Positions 41,594 through 54,014 of a stretch of 64,000 bases of DNA are shown here, piece after piece. Positions within the stretch are counted from its first letter, which is position 1. Every line of letters begins with the position of its first letter. The notes beneath the pieces are model-generated. The model made no database searches. It was given only the letters and a program-made list of their open reading frames with translations, and was not told the origin of the DNA. The translations under genes were made by a program, and so were the position numbers. This stretch comes from Viola odorata. Lineage: Eukaryota > Streptophyta > Magnoliopsida > Malpighiales > Violaceae. Location: NCBI GenBank assembly GCA_963691705.1, contig OY829542.1, positions 26,708,579 through 26,772,578 on the forward strand, given 5' to 3'.

Positions 41594-41726
41594 GATGATC
41601 TACCAAGACCTGTGAACGCGGATGCCGTCAGGATGTATTTCGCGTAGGAATCAGTAGACTGTATCTCATCGATTAAAAGGACATAGGGTCCTTCTCGACC
41701 AATCTGCTTAATGTTTATTCTGAATC

Positions 41727-41732
41727 AATAAA
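41727..41732 (+). terminator. AATAAA just after OgrA pol
   Basis: TCAATAAAATG lies 80 bp after the end of pol, well before the 3' LTR. It may allow premature polyadenylation or be fortuitous. Confidence 0.35.
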
Positions 41733-42079
41733 ATGAGAGCTTTTTCTTCTAAAAAACTTGCATGTAAAATCTTTTAAGTTGAATAAAGGAAGTGTGGTGT
41801 CGGTGGCACTTGGGAGTAGTTAAAGTCGTAGAACTGGCCGTTAGACTAACCCCACTAATCAAGTGCTAAGTTTTGCAGGTACATAACAAATAGATATGTG
41901 TTTTCATACATGGTTTAACATGTAACACTCTATCAGTGCGCACGAGTAATGATGGTGAAACAGGCCATTTACATCCAAGACACTAGTCAAAGAACTTGAT
42001 GGCTAGCCTTTGAGGTACTGTGATGGGAACCATCAGAGACGTCGACAACAGAACTTAGGCGGAGTGGCCCACACCCCTA

Positions 42080-42740
42080 CTTCAATCTCGATCGCATAGC
42101 AAAGGTGCAATGAGATTTGCAAACTGGGGGCAAGCAGGTGAAGTGACAACCCGAAGAAGGTGTCAGAAAAATGTCCAAGCTCATTTTTCAGGGAAGTCGC
42201 CCTTCACAATTCAGCAGTTATGTTTTTGCAGTTTATATTTCTGCAATTCTACATTTCAGGTGCAATGAGATTGGCAAATTCAGGGAGACAAACAAGTGAA
42301 GCGACCACCAAAGGAAGGCGTTGAAAAATGTCCAAGCTCATTTTTCAAGGGAGTTGTCCTTTATGTTTACAAGTTCCGCTTTCGCAATTTACGATTCTGT
42401 GACTTGTGTTTTCACAATTTTCACTTCTGCAATTTTACATTTCAGGCGCAATAAAGACTTGGCAACTTGGGGGCAAGCAGATGAAGTGACGACCAGAAAG
42501 AAGGCGTTGGAAAAATGTCCAAGCTCATTTTTCAGGGGAGTCGTCCTTTCACACTTTTGCAATCTAGTCTTCGTTATTTACATTTCTGCAATTTTGCATT
42601 TCAGGTGCAATGAAGACTTGTCAACTTGGGGGGGCAAGCAGGTGAAGTGACGACCAGAAAAAAGGCATTGGAAAAATGTCCAAGCTCATTTTTCAGGGAA
42701 GTTGTACTTTCACCCTTTTACAATTTAGGTTTTGCAATTC
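42080..42740 (+). repeat. OgrA 3' region array: ~175-bp units, four copies
   Basis: Units start near 42107, 42263, 42448 and 42608 with GGTGCAATGAgatTtGcAA, continue GGGGGCAAGCAGgTGAAGTG and AAAAATGTCCAAGCTCATTT, and end in a run of TTTGCAATTT-like words. No coding capacity. Confidence 0.7.
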
Positions 42741-44560
42741 GCATTTTCGTAACTTTGCATTTTCGTAACCTTGCATTTCACTTGGGTTAAAAGAAAGGAA
42801 ACAAAAACATCCCCCTTTTTCTAAACATTTTAAGTCAAAACATTCATCATTTTGCGTTCATTTGGAAATTGTATGAACATACATGATTTTGTCTGTTAAC
42901 TCTTATATCCATGACATGTTTAGAGGTATGCAATCTCAAACGTATCCCTGTGAGTAATTTGGGCCTTCACGCCTTATTTCTTTCATAAGTGTAAATGCTA
43001 AACTAGGTGCTAGTTAGATTTGCATAATATCCAGGGTACATGAACTATCAGACATGGGATAACAGTAAGATGACAGGGGACTTTGCTTTGCTCTTCTTCC
43101 ACATTTTCATCTTTAACATTTCTCCCCCAAAATACATATTTTTGCACACCAGGTACAACTCTAACAAACACCTAAAAGTCTTTCAACCAAATGAGTTAGT
43201 GCCCGACTGGGACTACTAAGTTGGAGTTACATATCAAGCCAGGGAATGACAAGGAAGCCCTCGGAGGATCGCTGACCAAACAACGTCAGAAGAACGCCAA
43301 AGTAAATCACGACTTGGAGGTTTCTACCAAAGGTAGAAAGGATGTTAGACCAAACAAAAATTGTACTTGCTTTGCGTGCTCAAAAAAGAGGGAAAAGAAA
43401 AGAAAAAAATAAGGAAAAAAAGAGAGAAAGAAAAAGAGAGGAAGAAAAAGAAAGAAAAGAAAAAAAGAAAAAAAGAAAAAAAAGAGAAAAAAAGAGAGGA
43501 AGAAAAAGAAAAAACGGAAGGTCAAAAGAATCAAAATAAAAAAGAGAGTATTCAAAGAACACAATCAACAACACAACAGCAGAAGCAAGTACATGAGATA
43601 GAAATGGTCAAGCATCAACAACAAATTGGTCTTAAAGTGATCAAGCATCAACAACAAAATGATCTCAAAACGAAAAGAGATCAGTCCATGTAAGTATCAT
43701 AGAACTTGGGCTTGGTGCCCTCCAAATAATCAAGAAGAAACATTTCCAGCAAAGATTCAAGGATTGGTACACTTTGCTCCTCGTCACAATCAGTCGTCGA
43801 GCACAAACTCATCAAAACCTCATCACAAAATGAAAAGCACAACACTTTCTTTTACAAATTCCTCTTTCTTTCTCCCTCGCAAAGTCCTTTCGATTATTAG
43901 TAGACCCATGCAGGAGCATCTTCATTTGAAGTCTATTCACTCGGATTGACATTGCAAATTTAACTTTTGTGCTATGTTTATTGCATTTTTAGGAGTGCAA
44001 ACACATAACCCTGTTTTCAGAGAGTGAGCGCAAACACTAATATCTGGTGAGGATTGCTTACAGCTGCATGTCAATGGGAAAGTCTTGTTCTTGAGGTCGT
44101 TATTTCTTGAATGAGACGCAGATGTTATCTAGACTTGTATCAATCATGTTTATACAACGAAAAATTGAACGAACATTCTTTCAAAGAACAAGTGAAGTGA
44201 ACTGAATTTCTTAAACAAAGAGGTCATTTTCATTCCACACAAAAAAGACTTGGGGGGCAAGTCATGGGTTAAATGTAGAAATATTTGATATTTCTCACAT
44301 AGGTCCTTTGCTCTCTCTATTTCCACCTGTTGCTGCTTCGTGTTTGTTTCCTTCTCATTTGCAGAATACAGATATGGAAATCAGCATTCAAAAATGGGTC
44401 TTTGATAAAGAAATCATTGTAAATCCCTCACCTTGGATTTTCATTAAAATCCAGTCAACAAATCGAATGGAGTACGTTACCACTCCCAAATCAAATTCAC
44501 GTGGTGGATCATGCACCCCCACGTCCAAATCAACTTCAGTACTCATGGTAAGTTCAAGAT
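42741..44560 (+). other. OgrA 3' region, non-coding
   Basis: No gene is seen. It contains segments shared with OgrN (42945-43080 and 43925-44115), a homopurine tract (43380-43540) and two copies of GATCAAGCATCAACAACAAA-type words (43600-43665). A unit of the OgrN arrays occurs once near 44465-44530. Confidence 0.55.
43380..43540 (+). repeat. Homopurine (A/G) tract, about 150 bp
   Basis: Almost every base from 43382 to 43517 is A or G, in words such as AAAGAGAGGAAG. The open frames through it (poly Lys/Glu, or poly Phe/Ser on the other strand) are composition artefacts. Confidence 0.75.
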
Positions 44561-45676
44561 AAATGTCCGAGGTGACCAGCTTCCTCAAAATTTAGATAAA
44601 TGTCCGGGGTGACCAGCTTCCTCAAAATTTAGGTAAATGTCCGAGGTGACCAACTTCCTCAAAAATTTAGGTAAATGTCCGAGGTGACCAACTTCCTCAA
44701 AGTTTAGGTAAATGTCCGAGGTGACCAGCTTCCTCAAAATTTAGGTAAATGTCCGAGGTGACCAGCTTCCTCAAAATTTAGATAAGTGTCCGGGGTGACC
44801 AGCTTCCTCAAAATTTAGGTAAATGTCCGAGGTGACCAACTTCCTCAAAAAATTTAGGTAAATGTCCGAGGTGACCAGCTTCCTCAAAATTTAGATAAAT
44901 GTCCGAGGTGACCACCTTCCTCAAAATTTAGGTAAATGTCCGAGGTGACCAGCTTCCTCAAAATTTAGGTAAATGTCCGAGGTGACCAGCTTCCTCAAAT
45001 TTAGAATAAGTGTCCGAGGTGACAACCTTCCTCAAATTTAGATAAGTGTCCGAGGTGACTACCTTCCTCAAATTTAGATAAGTGTCCGAGGTGACAACAT
45101 TCCTCAAAAAAAAAAAAAAAAAATTAGGTAAGTCTCCGAGGTGACCAACTTCCTCAAAATTTAGGTAAATGTCCGAGGTGACAACCTTCCTCAAAATTTA
45201 GGTAAATGTCCGAGGTGACCAACTTCCTCAAAAATTTAGGTAAATATCCGAGGTGACCAGCTTCCTCAAAATTTAGATAAATGTCCGAGGTGACCACCTT
45301 CCTCAAAATTTAGGTAAATGTCCGAGGTGACCAGCTTCCTCAAAATTTAGGTAAATGTCCGAGGTGACCAGCTTCCTCAAATTTAGAATAAGTGTCCGAG
45401 GTGACAACCTTCCTCAAATTTAGATAAGTGTCCGAGGTGACTACCTTCCTCAAATTTAGATAAGTGTCCGAGGTGACAACCTTCCTCAAAAAATTAGGTA
45501 AGTGTCCGAGGTGACCAACTTCCTCAAAATTTAGGTAAATGTCCGAGGTGACAACCTTCCTCAAAATTTAGGTAAATATCCGAGGTGACCAGCTTCCTCA
45601 AAATTTAGGTAAATGTCCGAGGTGACCAACGTTCCTCAAAATTTAGATAAGCGTCCGAGGTGACTACCTTCCTCAC
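44560..45676 (+). repeat. OgrA 38-bp tandem array, about 29 copies
   Basis: The unit contains TTTAGGTAAATGTCCGAGG followed by TGACCAGCTTCCTCAAAA. Copies vary by a few bases and by A-run length. A block of about 225 bp at 44880-45105 is repeated at 45260-45487, so a higher-order duplication extended the array. It lies about 125 bp before the polypurine tract. Minus-strand frames of 74-78 residues here are repeat translations. Confidence 0.9.
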
Positions 45677-45787
45677 CCCACTCTCAGGTAAGTCTTCGTT
45701 ATTTCCCAAAAATATGGTAAAGACTAGGAGCAACCATCTTTACTGCTTATCAAAATTTTCAGTTACACTGTATTTTTGATCAGACAG

Positions 45788-45802
45788 TAAAGAGGGGGCA
45801 AC
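45788..45802 (+). other. Polypurine tract of OgrA
   Basis: GTAAAGAGGGGGCAAC directly precedes the 3' LTR; it primes plus-strand synthesis. The core is identical to that of OgrN. Confidence 0.8.
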
Positions 45803-48441
45803 TGTTGCTACCCGATTTTTGACTTTTCATTACAACCTTTACGTTTTTGCCACTTTTAGCTCGTCTAGATCAAATTTCTGTTGATTCTTGGTTCTAGGCT
45901 AGTTTGTTTAATTTTTCTAGTCATTTCGTGCCATTTTAATTTTTTCGTACTTTTAACTGTCTTTTCGCGAACTTCTATCGGTCTCGAATAAGGTTCCCGG
46001 GACCGAGTGTAGAATGCCCTTTTTATTTATTTGATAATTACGTGTTAATTTTCTATTTCATAATGCCTCTTTCAATTTCCTTCAATTTTTGTCGTAAGGA
46101 CATTTATTTTGCGCGCGAACGTTTTGATATTTCTAAATAAGAAAATAAAAACGTTAAATCAGCTCTCGCATTTTTTCACTGTATATTACTTTTCTCGTCT
46201 TATTTTTCTGCATTTAACTGTACCCTCGGCTCAGATTTATTTCCGCTTTCGTACATCCCCGCTCGTACCAAAATTTCCAGTTCGTATGGGAATTAATACA
46301 TGTTAATGCATGTTTTTATTCCTTCTTCTTCATTGGTCCTCCTACTGCAGCCTGGCAGACACGAATATTCCTGGTCCCCTGGATATTATTTTGAACAGAC
46401 ATACAGGAGACAAGGACCAAGTTTAATTGGTTCCTCACACTCACACACGCTTCACTTGGTCCTATAAATAGCCAATTCTTCACCTTCGCGCGAGAGAGAG
46501 GGGAGGAGGAAGGATCAAAAGCTACTCATCATCAACAGCTACTGAAGAACAGCTACTCATCATCAACACCTCTTGATCATCAACAACAAAGGAGCAAAGC
46601 GAAGGGAGCGTTTAAGGCTGTTTAGGGTGTTTATGGTGGCGGTTGGGTAGCTTGAGTCGCCGGCCACCAACGTGAGGAAGAAGAATAGCCACGTTGGCTG
46701 TTCTTGCGAAGGAGAAGGAAGGGGACGGGCTTCAGCCCGTCCCTTCTCTATTTTAATTACTGATGGGCTTGGCTTGGCCAAGCCCATGTGTCCATGTTTA
46801 TTTATTTTGTCCCCATTTCGAGCTTTCGTATGGTTTTCGTCGAGTCATCTTAATTGCTCGTATGGTTTTTGACATGTTTAATTTGTTTGAAATTAGTTGC
46901 ATGATATATGTGCTGTTTTTAGTTATTTTATAACATGTATGAGGTTTATTTAATTTATACCATGTATTCTACCATGATTTTAAATTGCATGTTTACGTGA
47001 TTGTTTTATTTGCTATGTGTTGGTGCTGATTTGTGGCAAAATTTGTGAAATTGCTTACATGATATATTTAGTTATTTTCATGACTGTTTTGCATGAAATA
47101 AATGGTGTATGTGCTTTTATTATTTATTATATTTGAAAGTTCGTACTAATAATCTCATTTTGTAGGTATAATTGTGGATTACCGATCAATAAGTACGTTT
47201 CTAACTTTTTGTTATTTAATTTAAATATTTTTAGTAAGTATTTTGCATGCATGACATCCAAAAATAAAAGACCAAGTAATGGGCCTATCGTGGCCCATTG
47301 AAATAAAAAACGTCATTTTCACTCATTCGCTTATGATAACTAATCGTCGATTATTTTAAATTGTGCGTTTGGAACAATAATTAATTGCTGAACTTGTTGT
47401 AACAATTAATTGCTTATTTTCACTTGTTGTAATAAGTAGTTACTCTTTATCAACTTGTTGTAATTAATTAGCTATTTTAATTGTTGTAATAATTATTTAG
47501 ATAAATATTCCGACCTCCAATTTGTAATAATTAGGTAAGTAGTTGGTTTGTAATATTTAGATAAGTAGTTTTATTCTTGAATTATGGTTTGTAATAATTA
47601 GTTAAGTAGTTAAAAAATCGTGTATGTTTATTATACCTACGTATTTATGTAAATTGTCATTTAACGTTGGTTTTGAAGAGATGGATCGATCAGGGATCGT
47701 CCAAAAAAGGTAAGATTACCTTAAAACGCTTCCTTGTATGTTGATAACAAAGGTCCAAAGCCTTATTCGCAAGCATGATCACTTAGGCAACAATAGAACC
47801 ACCCTACGCGTATGCATGTCATATAGAATTGCTATCGAATAAAATCAACCCACATGCTTACGTGTTTATATCACTTGTGTTTAAATGCCATGAAATAAAC
47901 TGCTTTTCTTGTTATATGATATGCATGATGGCTCCAAAGGCCATGCCAACCTACGTGCATTCATAAAAGTGTACTCATGTTAGTTTCAGCCATGATAGAT
48001 CACGTAGTAACTAAGTCATGCATGGCCCAATGAAAAAGGTGAGCGTCCGCTCTAGCATCGAGACAAAATGGTAACCCCATCCCTCGAACCCCACGGAAGT
48101 AACACGACCCAAATGCTAAGATGTAACGTCACCTTAGAGGGCCAAATTACATGTTCAAGTATCTTTCAAAACACCTCGCATAACCGGTAACCTTTTTAGG
48201 ATGTGACTTGGGTGCCTAACACCTTCCCAAGTCCATAATACGACCTCGAACCATCGTTCTTTGGTTTAGACCATCGTGCCTTAGTTTGTTTATTTTTAAG
48301 CCATCGATTAGGTTCCCTAAACCTTCCAAAATTAGGGTGGCGACTTCATTTGCATAGTGTTAAGACAAGTCCAACGCTTGTCTATCATTATGGCCCGTCC
48401 CGATCCTTAAACTCGTTTTCAACGAAAAAGGGGGTGCGACA
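45803..48441 (+). mobile_element. 3' LTR of OgrA
   Basis: 2,639 bp, almost identical to 28176-30818. Differences by eye include isolated substitutions (for example T/G near the start) and one changed GA-rich patch near 46490. TATAAATA at 46463-46470. Confidence 0.92.
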
Positions 48442-48446
48442 CCTGG

Positions 48447-51020
48447 TATAGCGAGGCTTATTAGCAAGCACATCATGATTCTGATCGGATGTTTAGACCC
48501 ATTTATGCTTTGCAGACCATTGAGATTTTGATGGGGGAACAAAAATGAAAGTTCTATTTGGGAGTTGCTGCCCACAGGAATGTTGATACGGAAAGAGAAA
48601 TCCACTCGGGGATTGCTGCCCGATGGGATGTTGATGCTTAAATCTTCATATCCGGACGAGAGTAGCACTCGCGGTCCTAGATAAGACAAGCAGAAGCACG
48701 TTGATGGCTTTAGTCAGACACCTTGCGGAAATGCATATTGGTGTTCTAGACTTAGTGTGACCGATCCTTTCTTAGCTAATTTAATCACGTGGGTTGCTTC
48801 TGGGAATGCATCGGTTCAGGCCTGACTTTCGACGTCATCCTCGAGGAAAGACATTGCTTCACCTTTCGAAGGGATGGGAAACTCCTTTAATGAGGGTTCG
48901 CGACTATTGTGGTGGATCTAGAAAATGAAGTCCATACACCACATTTCGGAGAATGCTCTTTTGAAGATTTGGCGCTTGAGTTGGGGCCTTTGCGTGGATC
49001 AACGTCACAATGACAAACTTTGAATGATGCCCATTTAGTACGTGCCATGATCAAGGTGCGAGGTGGAAAAACGAGATGGCTTCTCCGAAGGCTCCCTCAT
49101 CTGATTTGCTTGCCCCTAGGTGTAGAGGATTGAAAATGTGATGCAGTGTCAACGACTCAAGGCCTTCTAATTCTGCTCATGATGAGTTTTGATACCCACA
49201 ATCTTGTTTGGCTCTGAAGCTTCAACTTGGTGGAACCTTCTTAGGTGATGATCATGACGAGATCAACATGTTATCTTGAGGCTTCTGCTCGTTTGGTCGC
49301 AGTTGGACTTTTGCTGGACATTTCTTCTTAGAATCGTGATGGCTGAGGAGATGACAACCCTTTTGAACCACCAGGCTGGTGAGCTTGACTGAGATACAAA
49401 GGGAAGCTTTTATTCATTCCCCAAAGTGATGATGAAGAGAAGGTCATTCGATCATGGGTGATAGTCATCCCTGAGAAGCTACCCACTCATAAAAGGATTA
49501 ATACCCGTTCGATCATGATCAACTGCTTGGGAGGAGAGACGCCGGTGATTGCTTCAGAACAAGATCAAATTTGACACATGAAAGATTTTACCATGATTGA
49601 ATTTGAGTCCGTAGTTTGGAGCATGGCGAGGCGTGAATGTCCTTATGCCACAGAACAGGACTGATTTAAGTATGTTGATCGGGACCCTAGGGGAACACCT
49701 ATTCGTCATGTTTCTGTAAGGTCAAGGGTTCCGCTTGTAAAAGGCACCTGGCGACGGTAGTGTCTTGATGGTGGAATTTTTCGAGGAGGCGGATGGAGAG
49801 AAAAGCTTCGGCAATTTACACCCCCAAATAGGCTTGTTAGCGCGGAATAAGCTTGGTGACTTTGATCCCACATCTTTTGTATTCAAACTGGATAATAGTA
49901 TTGCTATAAACATAGCCAATCGCAGCATTTCAAAGAACGACCATTAAGTTCTTGAATGGTGTTCTGAGCTTAGACAGTTTCCTAGATAATCAGATGATTA
50001 CTCCTTGCTCGGGATTGCATGCATAGTCTTTTCATGTGGATTCAGCCTTTGAAATAGCTAAATTATTTCTTGACTTGGTCAGATTGCCAAGGAAAGATGA
50101 GTTCAGAATGAATCTTGAGACTAGTTGTTTGCAGATGCAAGATATTCTGCAAAGAAGCTAACTCATTGTAGTGACCGTTTTAAAATCTTTCCAGATTTGC
50201 TCCTTGACTGCTTAGGACGATGAGACATCTTCTATGCTGGGGGTGACCAATTGCTGATGTGATTTGTTCGAGAAGTATGAATTGAACATCGTCTGGCCCA
50301 CACATTAGAGGCCTGATCTCTATCGTACGATCATGGTGCATGTACACGGAGAGATCTTGCAAAGAATGATTGTGGTCATCAAATTCAGAACATGAAAAAT
50401 TTGACCATGTTTAAAGTTTGAATTTGCAGTTGAGGGCCGTGTAGGGCGTAAATATCGTTGTAGCACAGAGTCGGAATGTATTAAGTATGTGGATTGGGGT
50501 CCCTGAAGAGCACACATCTATCATTGTTATGTTTCTTCACCAAGATGAAGAATTATTGGCAAAGGGCATTTGGTGATAGCAAAGGTCTCCTCTTTTCCGT
50601 TAAATAGCGATGATCTGAATGCAAGAGGAGGATGGAAGTAACGAGCTCTTTGTGGCAAATTACCGATCCCTATGCCTTGCCCCCGGTAAAAATGTGTTCA
50701 ATCTTTGATGCTCTCTGACGCCTTCTTCTGGTCGTCATTTCAACTGCTTGCCCCCCAATTTTTTAGTCTTATTGCACCTGAAATTAGAGGGGAATTAAAT
50801 AGTAAGTATGGAGGGAAGGGTATCCCAAAATTCTGAATTAAAAATTAAAACTGATAAAAATAGAAATATTGAAAAGAACACGTGGGTTGCTTCCCACAAA
50901 GCGCCCTTGTTTATAATCGTAGGCTCGACTAATGTACAAAAATATTGTATGTATCGCCACTGAAAAATTAAGTAGAATGGGTCCACTATGGGCCAGGAGA
51001 GCGTTCATTCAAGAGCTAGT
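48447..51020 (-). other. OgrN segment between gag and the OgrA insertion, no coding capacity
   Basis: No protease, RT or integrase motif in any frame. A diverged direct duplication of about 240 bp occurs at 49565-49800 and 50355-50610 (offset about 800 bp; shared words TTTAAGTATGT.GAT.GGG and TCATGTTTCT). The left end (48520-48700) matches the OgrN 3' region repeats. Confidence 0.55.
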
Positions 51021-52778
51021 AGGAGGAGGGTTGACGATCATGTTGCGTCCTTTAAAAGAGATTAGTCCACTCTTGATCAGGCGATCTACCTTTCCTCTGA
51101 GAGTAGAGCAGTTTTCTATGATGTGGCCTTGAGTTCCAACCTGGTACGTGCATCTAGCATCAGGATCATACCACTTTAGGAAAGGAGGTTGGAGAGGTCG
51201 GACTGGGGTTGGTATGATTTGCCCAGTTGCTACAAGATGTTCATAAACTTCCTATACTGGGGCTAGAAGAGGTGGCAGTGGCTCCTGGTTTTGGTTGTTT
51301 GGTGGGTTTGTACGATCTAGATTGTGGGGATTGTGACATTTTTTACGAAGGCAATGGAAAAGATTGCCCACAACTAGGTTGGTGGGAGACGAAGTTGACG
51401 CCTTCCTTTATAATAAGCGTCATCTTGGGTGTTTCCTCTAGAGCGGGAACAACGATCCATCCGGATCTGATTCCTTGTTCCACTCTCTCTGCCACTAGGA
51501 CCATGTCAAGGAAGCTGTTGGACGGATTGGAGATGAGATGATGTAGTAAGGAGCTTGGAAAGTGCTCGCAAAAATTGATACGAGTTCTTTGTCGCTTAGA
51601 GGAGGAGAAATTCTGGCAGCAAGTTCTCACCTTCACCGATTCGTTGGTTCTCTTCTCCAGGTTCTGCAGATCAGAATGGTCTGGCACCACTTCCATGTTG
51701 AACTTGTACTGCTTAAAGAATGCGTCATATAAATCCCTTCAAGTCCTGATTCTATTCCTATCCAGACTCATATACCAAGTCAATGCATGCTTGGCCAAAC
51801 TCTCTCTAAACAAGTGGATCAGCAACGGCTCATTATGGATCATCTCGGCCATCTTGTTGCAGTAGATCTTGAGATGAGTTTTGGCACACTCAATCCCAGT
51901 ATACTTCTCGAACTCCAGGATTTTGAACTTCGGGGGCATGGTTATCCCTAGTACCATGCACATATCTTCAGGTCTTGTAGGATCGAAGGGATCGGTCCCT
52001 TCAACAACCCTCATTCTCTCTTCTAACAAACTCAACCTGTCGACACTTGGCCCCTTTATTTTATTGGTGCCAAAACCAGTAGCTGACGGATACCCAAACG
52101 AGACCTGTGGTTATATCTGATTGCCCCGAGGAGGCTGAGTTCCCGAAGGTCCAGGAATTATGAATTGAGTGGAATGACCCTAAGGAGGGAGGAGGTACTG
52201 AGATTCTGGGCGGATGATGGAACGCTTCTGAGGAGGGAGGAAAAACTGAGATTCAGGGTAGATCTCCTTCTTGCCGAGATTGAGCGTGGGCCCAGTCATA
52301 GGAGGATCAAGAGGTGTACCACCTTGTCCGACGATGATAATAACAGTGTTCGGAATAGCCAATGCGATGTGCTGAGGTCGACTGAAGTTGACGAAAGAAT
52401 CCTACCACTTCTCCTAGACCCTTTGACTAGAGAATGATTGGGGCATAGAAGGATCAATGCCAATAATAGGGTCATTTGCAGCGTTCGAGATAGCCGACGT
52501 AATGAACTGAAAGGGACTGGGATTAAGGAAAAAAAGCTCTCATGGAGGCACGGAAATACCAGCGACAACAGATGAAGCGGTTGGCCCCATTGTTTGAGCA
52601 GGAAAAGGATAAAAACCAGGCAAAAAAGCAGTCGTTGCCTCATCCCTTTCCTTTTCAGCTTGTTCAGCTCTTTCCGTAGTGGCCCGAACTTGTTCTTCCA
52701 ATGTCTCCTCCATTCTACCATGCTCTGTCATCTAGTCGCGTGGATCTCACGAGGAATAGTTTGCTTTTTGGGAGCCAT
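51020..52778 (-). pseudogene. gag: OgrN gag pseudogene
   Basis: Starts ATG at 52778 (MAPKKQTIPREIHATR, then a TAG), just after a splice acceptor TTTATTTTTCAG|G (ends 52787) equivalent to that of OgrA. It matches OgrA gag in order: the coiled coil EEQVRATTERAEQAEKERDE (52620-52690), the core with EMIHNEPLLIHLFRESLAKH (51780-51850), and a Cys/His knuckle region decayed near 51100-51170. It carries several stops (for example at 51739 and 51343) and frameshifts around 51600. Nothing protease-like follows. It is old, inactive, and the only protein homology left in OgrN. Confidence 0.82.
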
Positions 52779-52959
52779 ATTTTTTCCTGAAAAATAAACA
52801 GGTGAATTAGTTACAAGTTTAAGCAGTGGTTGCAAAATGTCATCCCGAGGTCTCCACGCTACGAAAGAAACAGAGGGGTAAGTATGATAACAACAATAAT
52901 GCAAGCACCATAAAAAATCGCAGTCATAGAGAATTACGAAAATAATTGAGATAAAATTA

Positions 52960-53500
52960 TAAAAAATTGTGAAAGAATTGGCATGTGAAAAATTGCGGGA
53001 ATTTATTTTACATATATGGAAAAAATTACAGAAGAACCACATGGGAAAATTTTGGGAAAAATTTCTCAATGTGAAAAATTGCAGGAAAAGTTGTACCCGT
53101 AGAGCAATTTACCGACAAATTGCACACGAGGAAAAATAGTGGAAATTATTGCACACGTGGGAAATTGTGAAAAAATTTGACACGTGGGAAAATTGCAGAA
53201 AAATTTGACACGTGGAAAAATTGCGGAAAAAATGTGCACGTCAAAAAATTGCGAAAAAATTTGACACATGAAAAATTGCAGGAAAAATTGCGGAAGAATT
53301 TATAGATATTGAGAAATTGTGGAAAAAATTGTAAACATGGAGACATTGCAAAAAATTTGCAAATATGGAAAATTTTACAAATGTGACAAATTTATGGAAA
53401 AATTTGCCAATATGGAAATTTTACGGAAAAACTTACCAACGTGAAAAGTTTGCGAAAAAGATTTCCAATGTGGAAAAATTGCGAAATCAGTTGTAAATGG
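52960..53500 (-). repeat. AAATTGCGGAAAAATTTG-type short repeats with CACGTG words
   Basis: About fifteen loose units of 25-32 bp read 'gacacGTGGAAAAATTGCGGAAAAA'. They lie in the OgrN leader, where OgrA has ORF1. CACGTG-like words recur because of the unit. Confidence 0.6.
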
Positions 53501-53992
53501 ATTTTTTTTAAGAAATCAGTGGAAAAAGTGAAACAAAGTTGCAATATACGCAATTCATTATGATGCACATGCTAGGGTGACATCAACTATTTCTATTCTG
53601 GCTAGAAGGCTCCCAGACGATACCATAGAAGTGGTCCCTCAGTAAATGGATACTAGAGGATTCGGGGCGCTCAACCCATTTAGGGGTTCGAGTCCGAGTG
53701 TGGGTTCGTGAAAGCTTACTAGGGCGTGGGCCCCAGGACTTCACTACTACCGACCTAATCCTATTTGGTGATGCCCGACGATAGGGATTATGCGTGGAAA
53801 ATGCATATGGAATGACAGTTTATCAAAGCAAGCAACACATAGCAACAAATTAGGTATAAGCAATTTATCAAAGCAGATAAATACATGAAAAGCAATTAAT
53901 CATGCGAAAAAATCAAATGATAATACATGAAAAACAATTAATCATGTATAAAAAGACAAACACCTCAAAAAAATCCGGCTTCAACCCTATTA

Positions 53993-54012
53993 GTCCCCAG
54001 TGAAGTCGTCAA
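53993..54012 (-). other. Primer binding site of OgrN
   Basis: The minus strand reads TTGACGACTTCACTGGGGAC, one base different from the OgrA site. Confidence 0.75.
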
Positions 54013-54014
54013 AC

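Larger units (their letters stand above)
28176..48441 (+). mobile_element. Ogre-like Ty3/Gypsy LTR retrotransposon 'OgrA', complete and young
   Basis: It is 20,266 bp with LTRs of 2,643 and 2,639 bp that differ at only about 20-25 sites by eye (about 99% identity). Order: 5' LTR, tRNA-Arg-type primer site, ORF1, repeat spacer, gag-protease, a 194-bp intron, RT-RNase H-RNase H-integrase, a 4.1-kb 3' region of tandem repeats, polypurine tract, 3' LTR. Extra ORF1, the intron before RT and great length are the defining Ogre features. It lies inside OgrN in the opposite orientation. Confidence 0.93.

Noticed and set aside
43307..43693. Lys/Glu-rich and Phe/Ser-rich frames
   Set aside because: They result from the homopurine tract and have no other support.
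44560..45676. CRISPR-like array of 38-bp units
   Set aside because: There are no unique spacers; units are contiguous and vary gradually, inside a plant LTR element.
52540..53346. Minus-strand frames rich in Asn, Phe and Cys in the OgrN leader
   Set aside because: Translations of the short AAATTGCGG-type repeats; no similarity to OgrA proteins.
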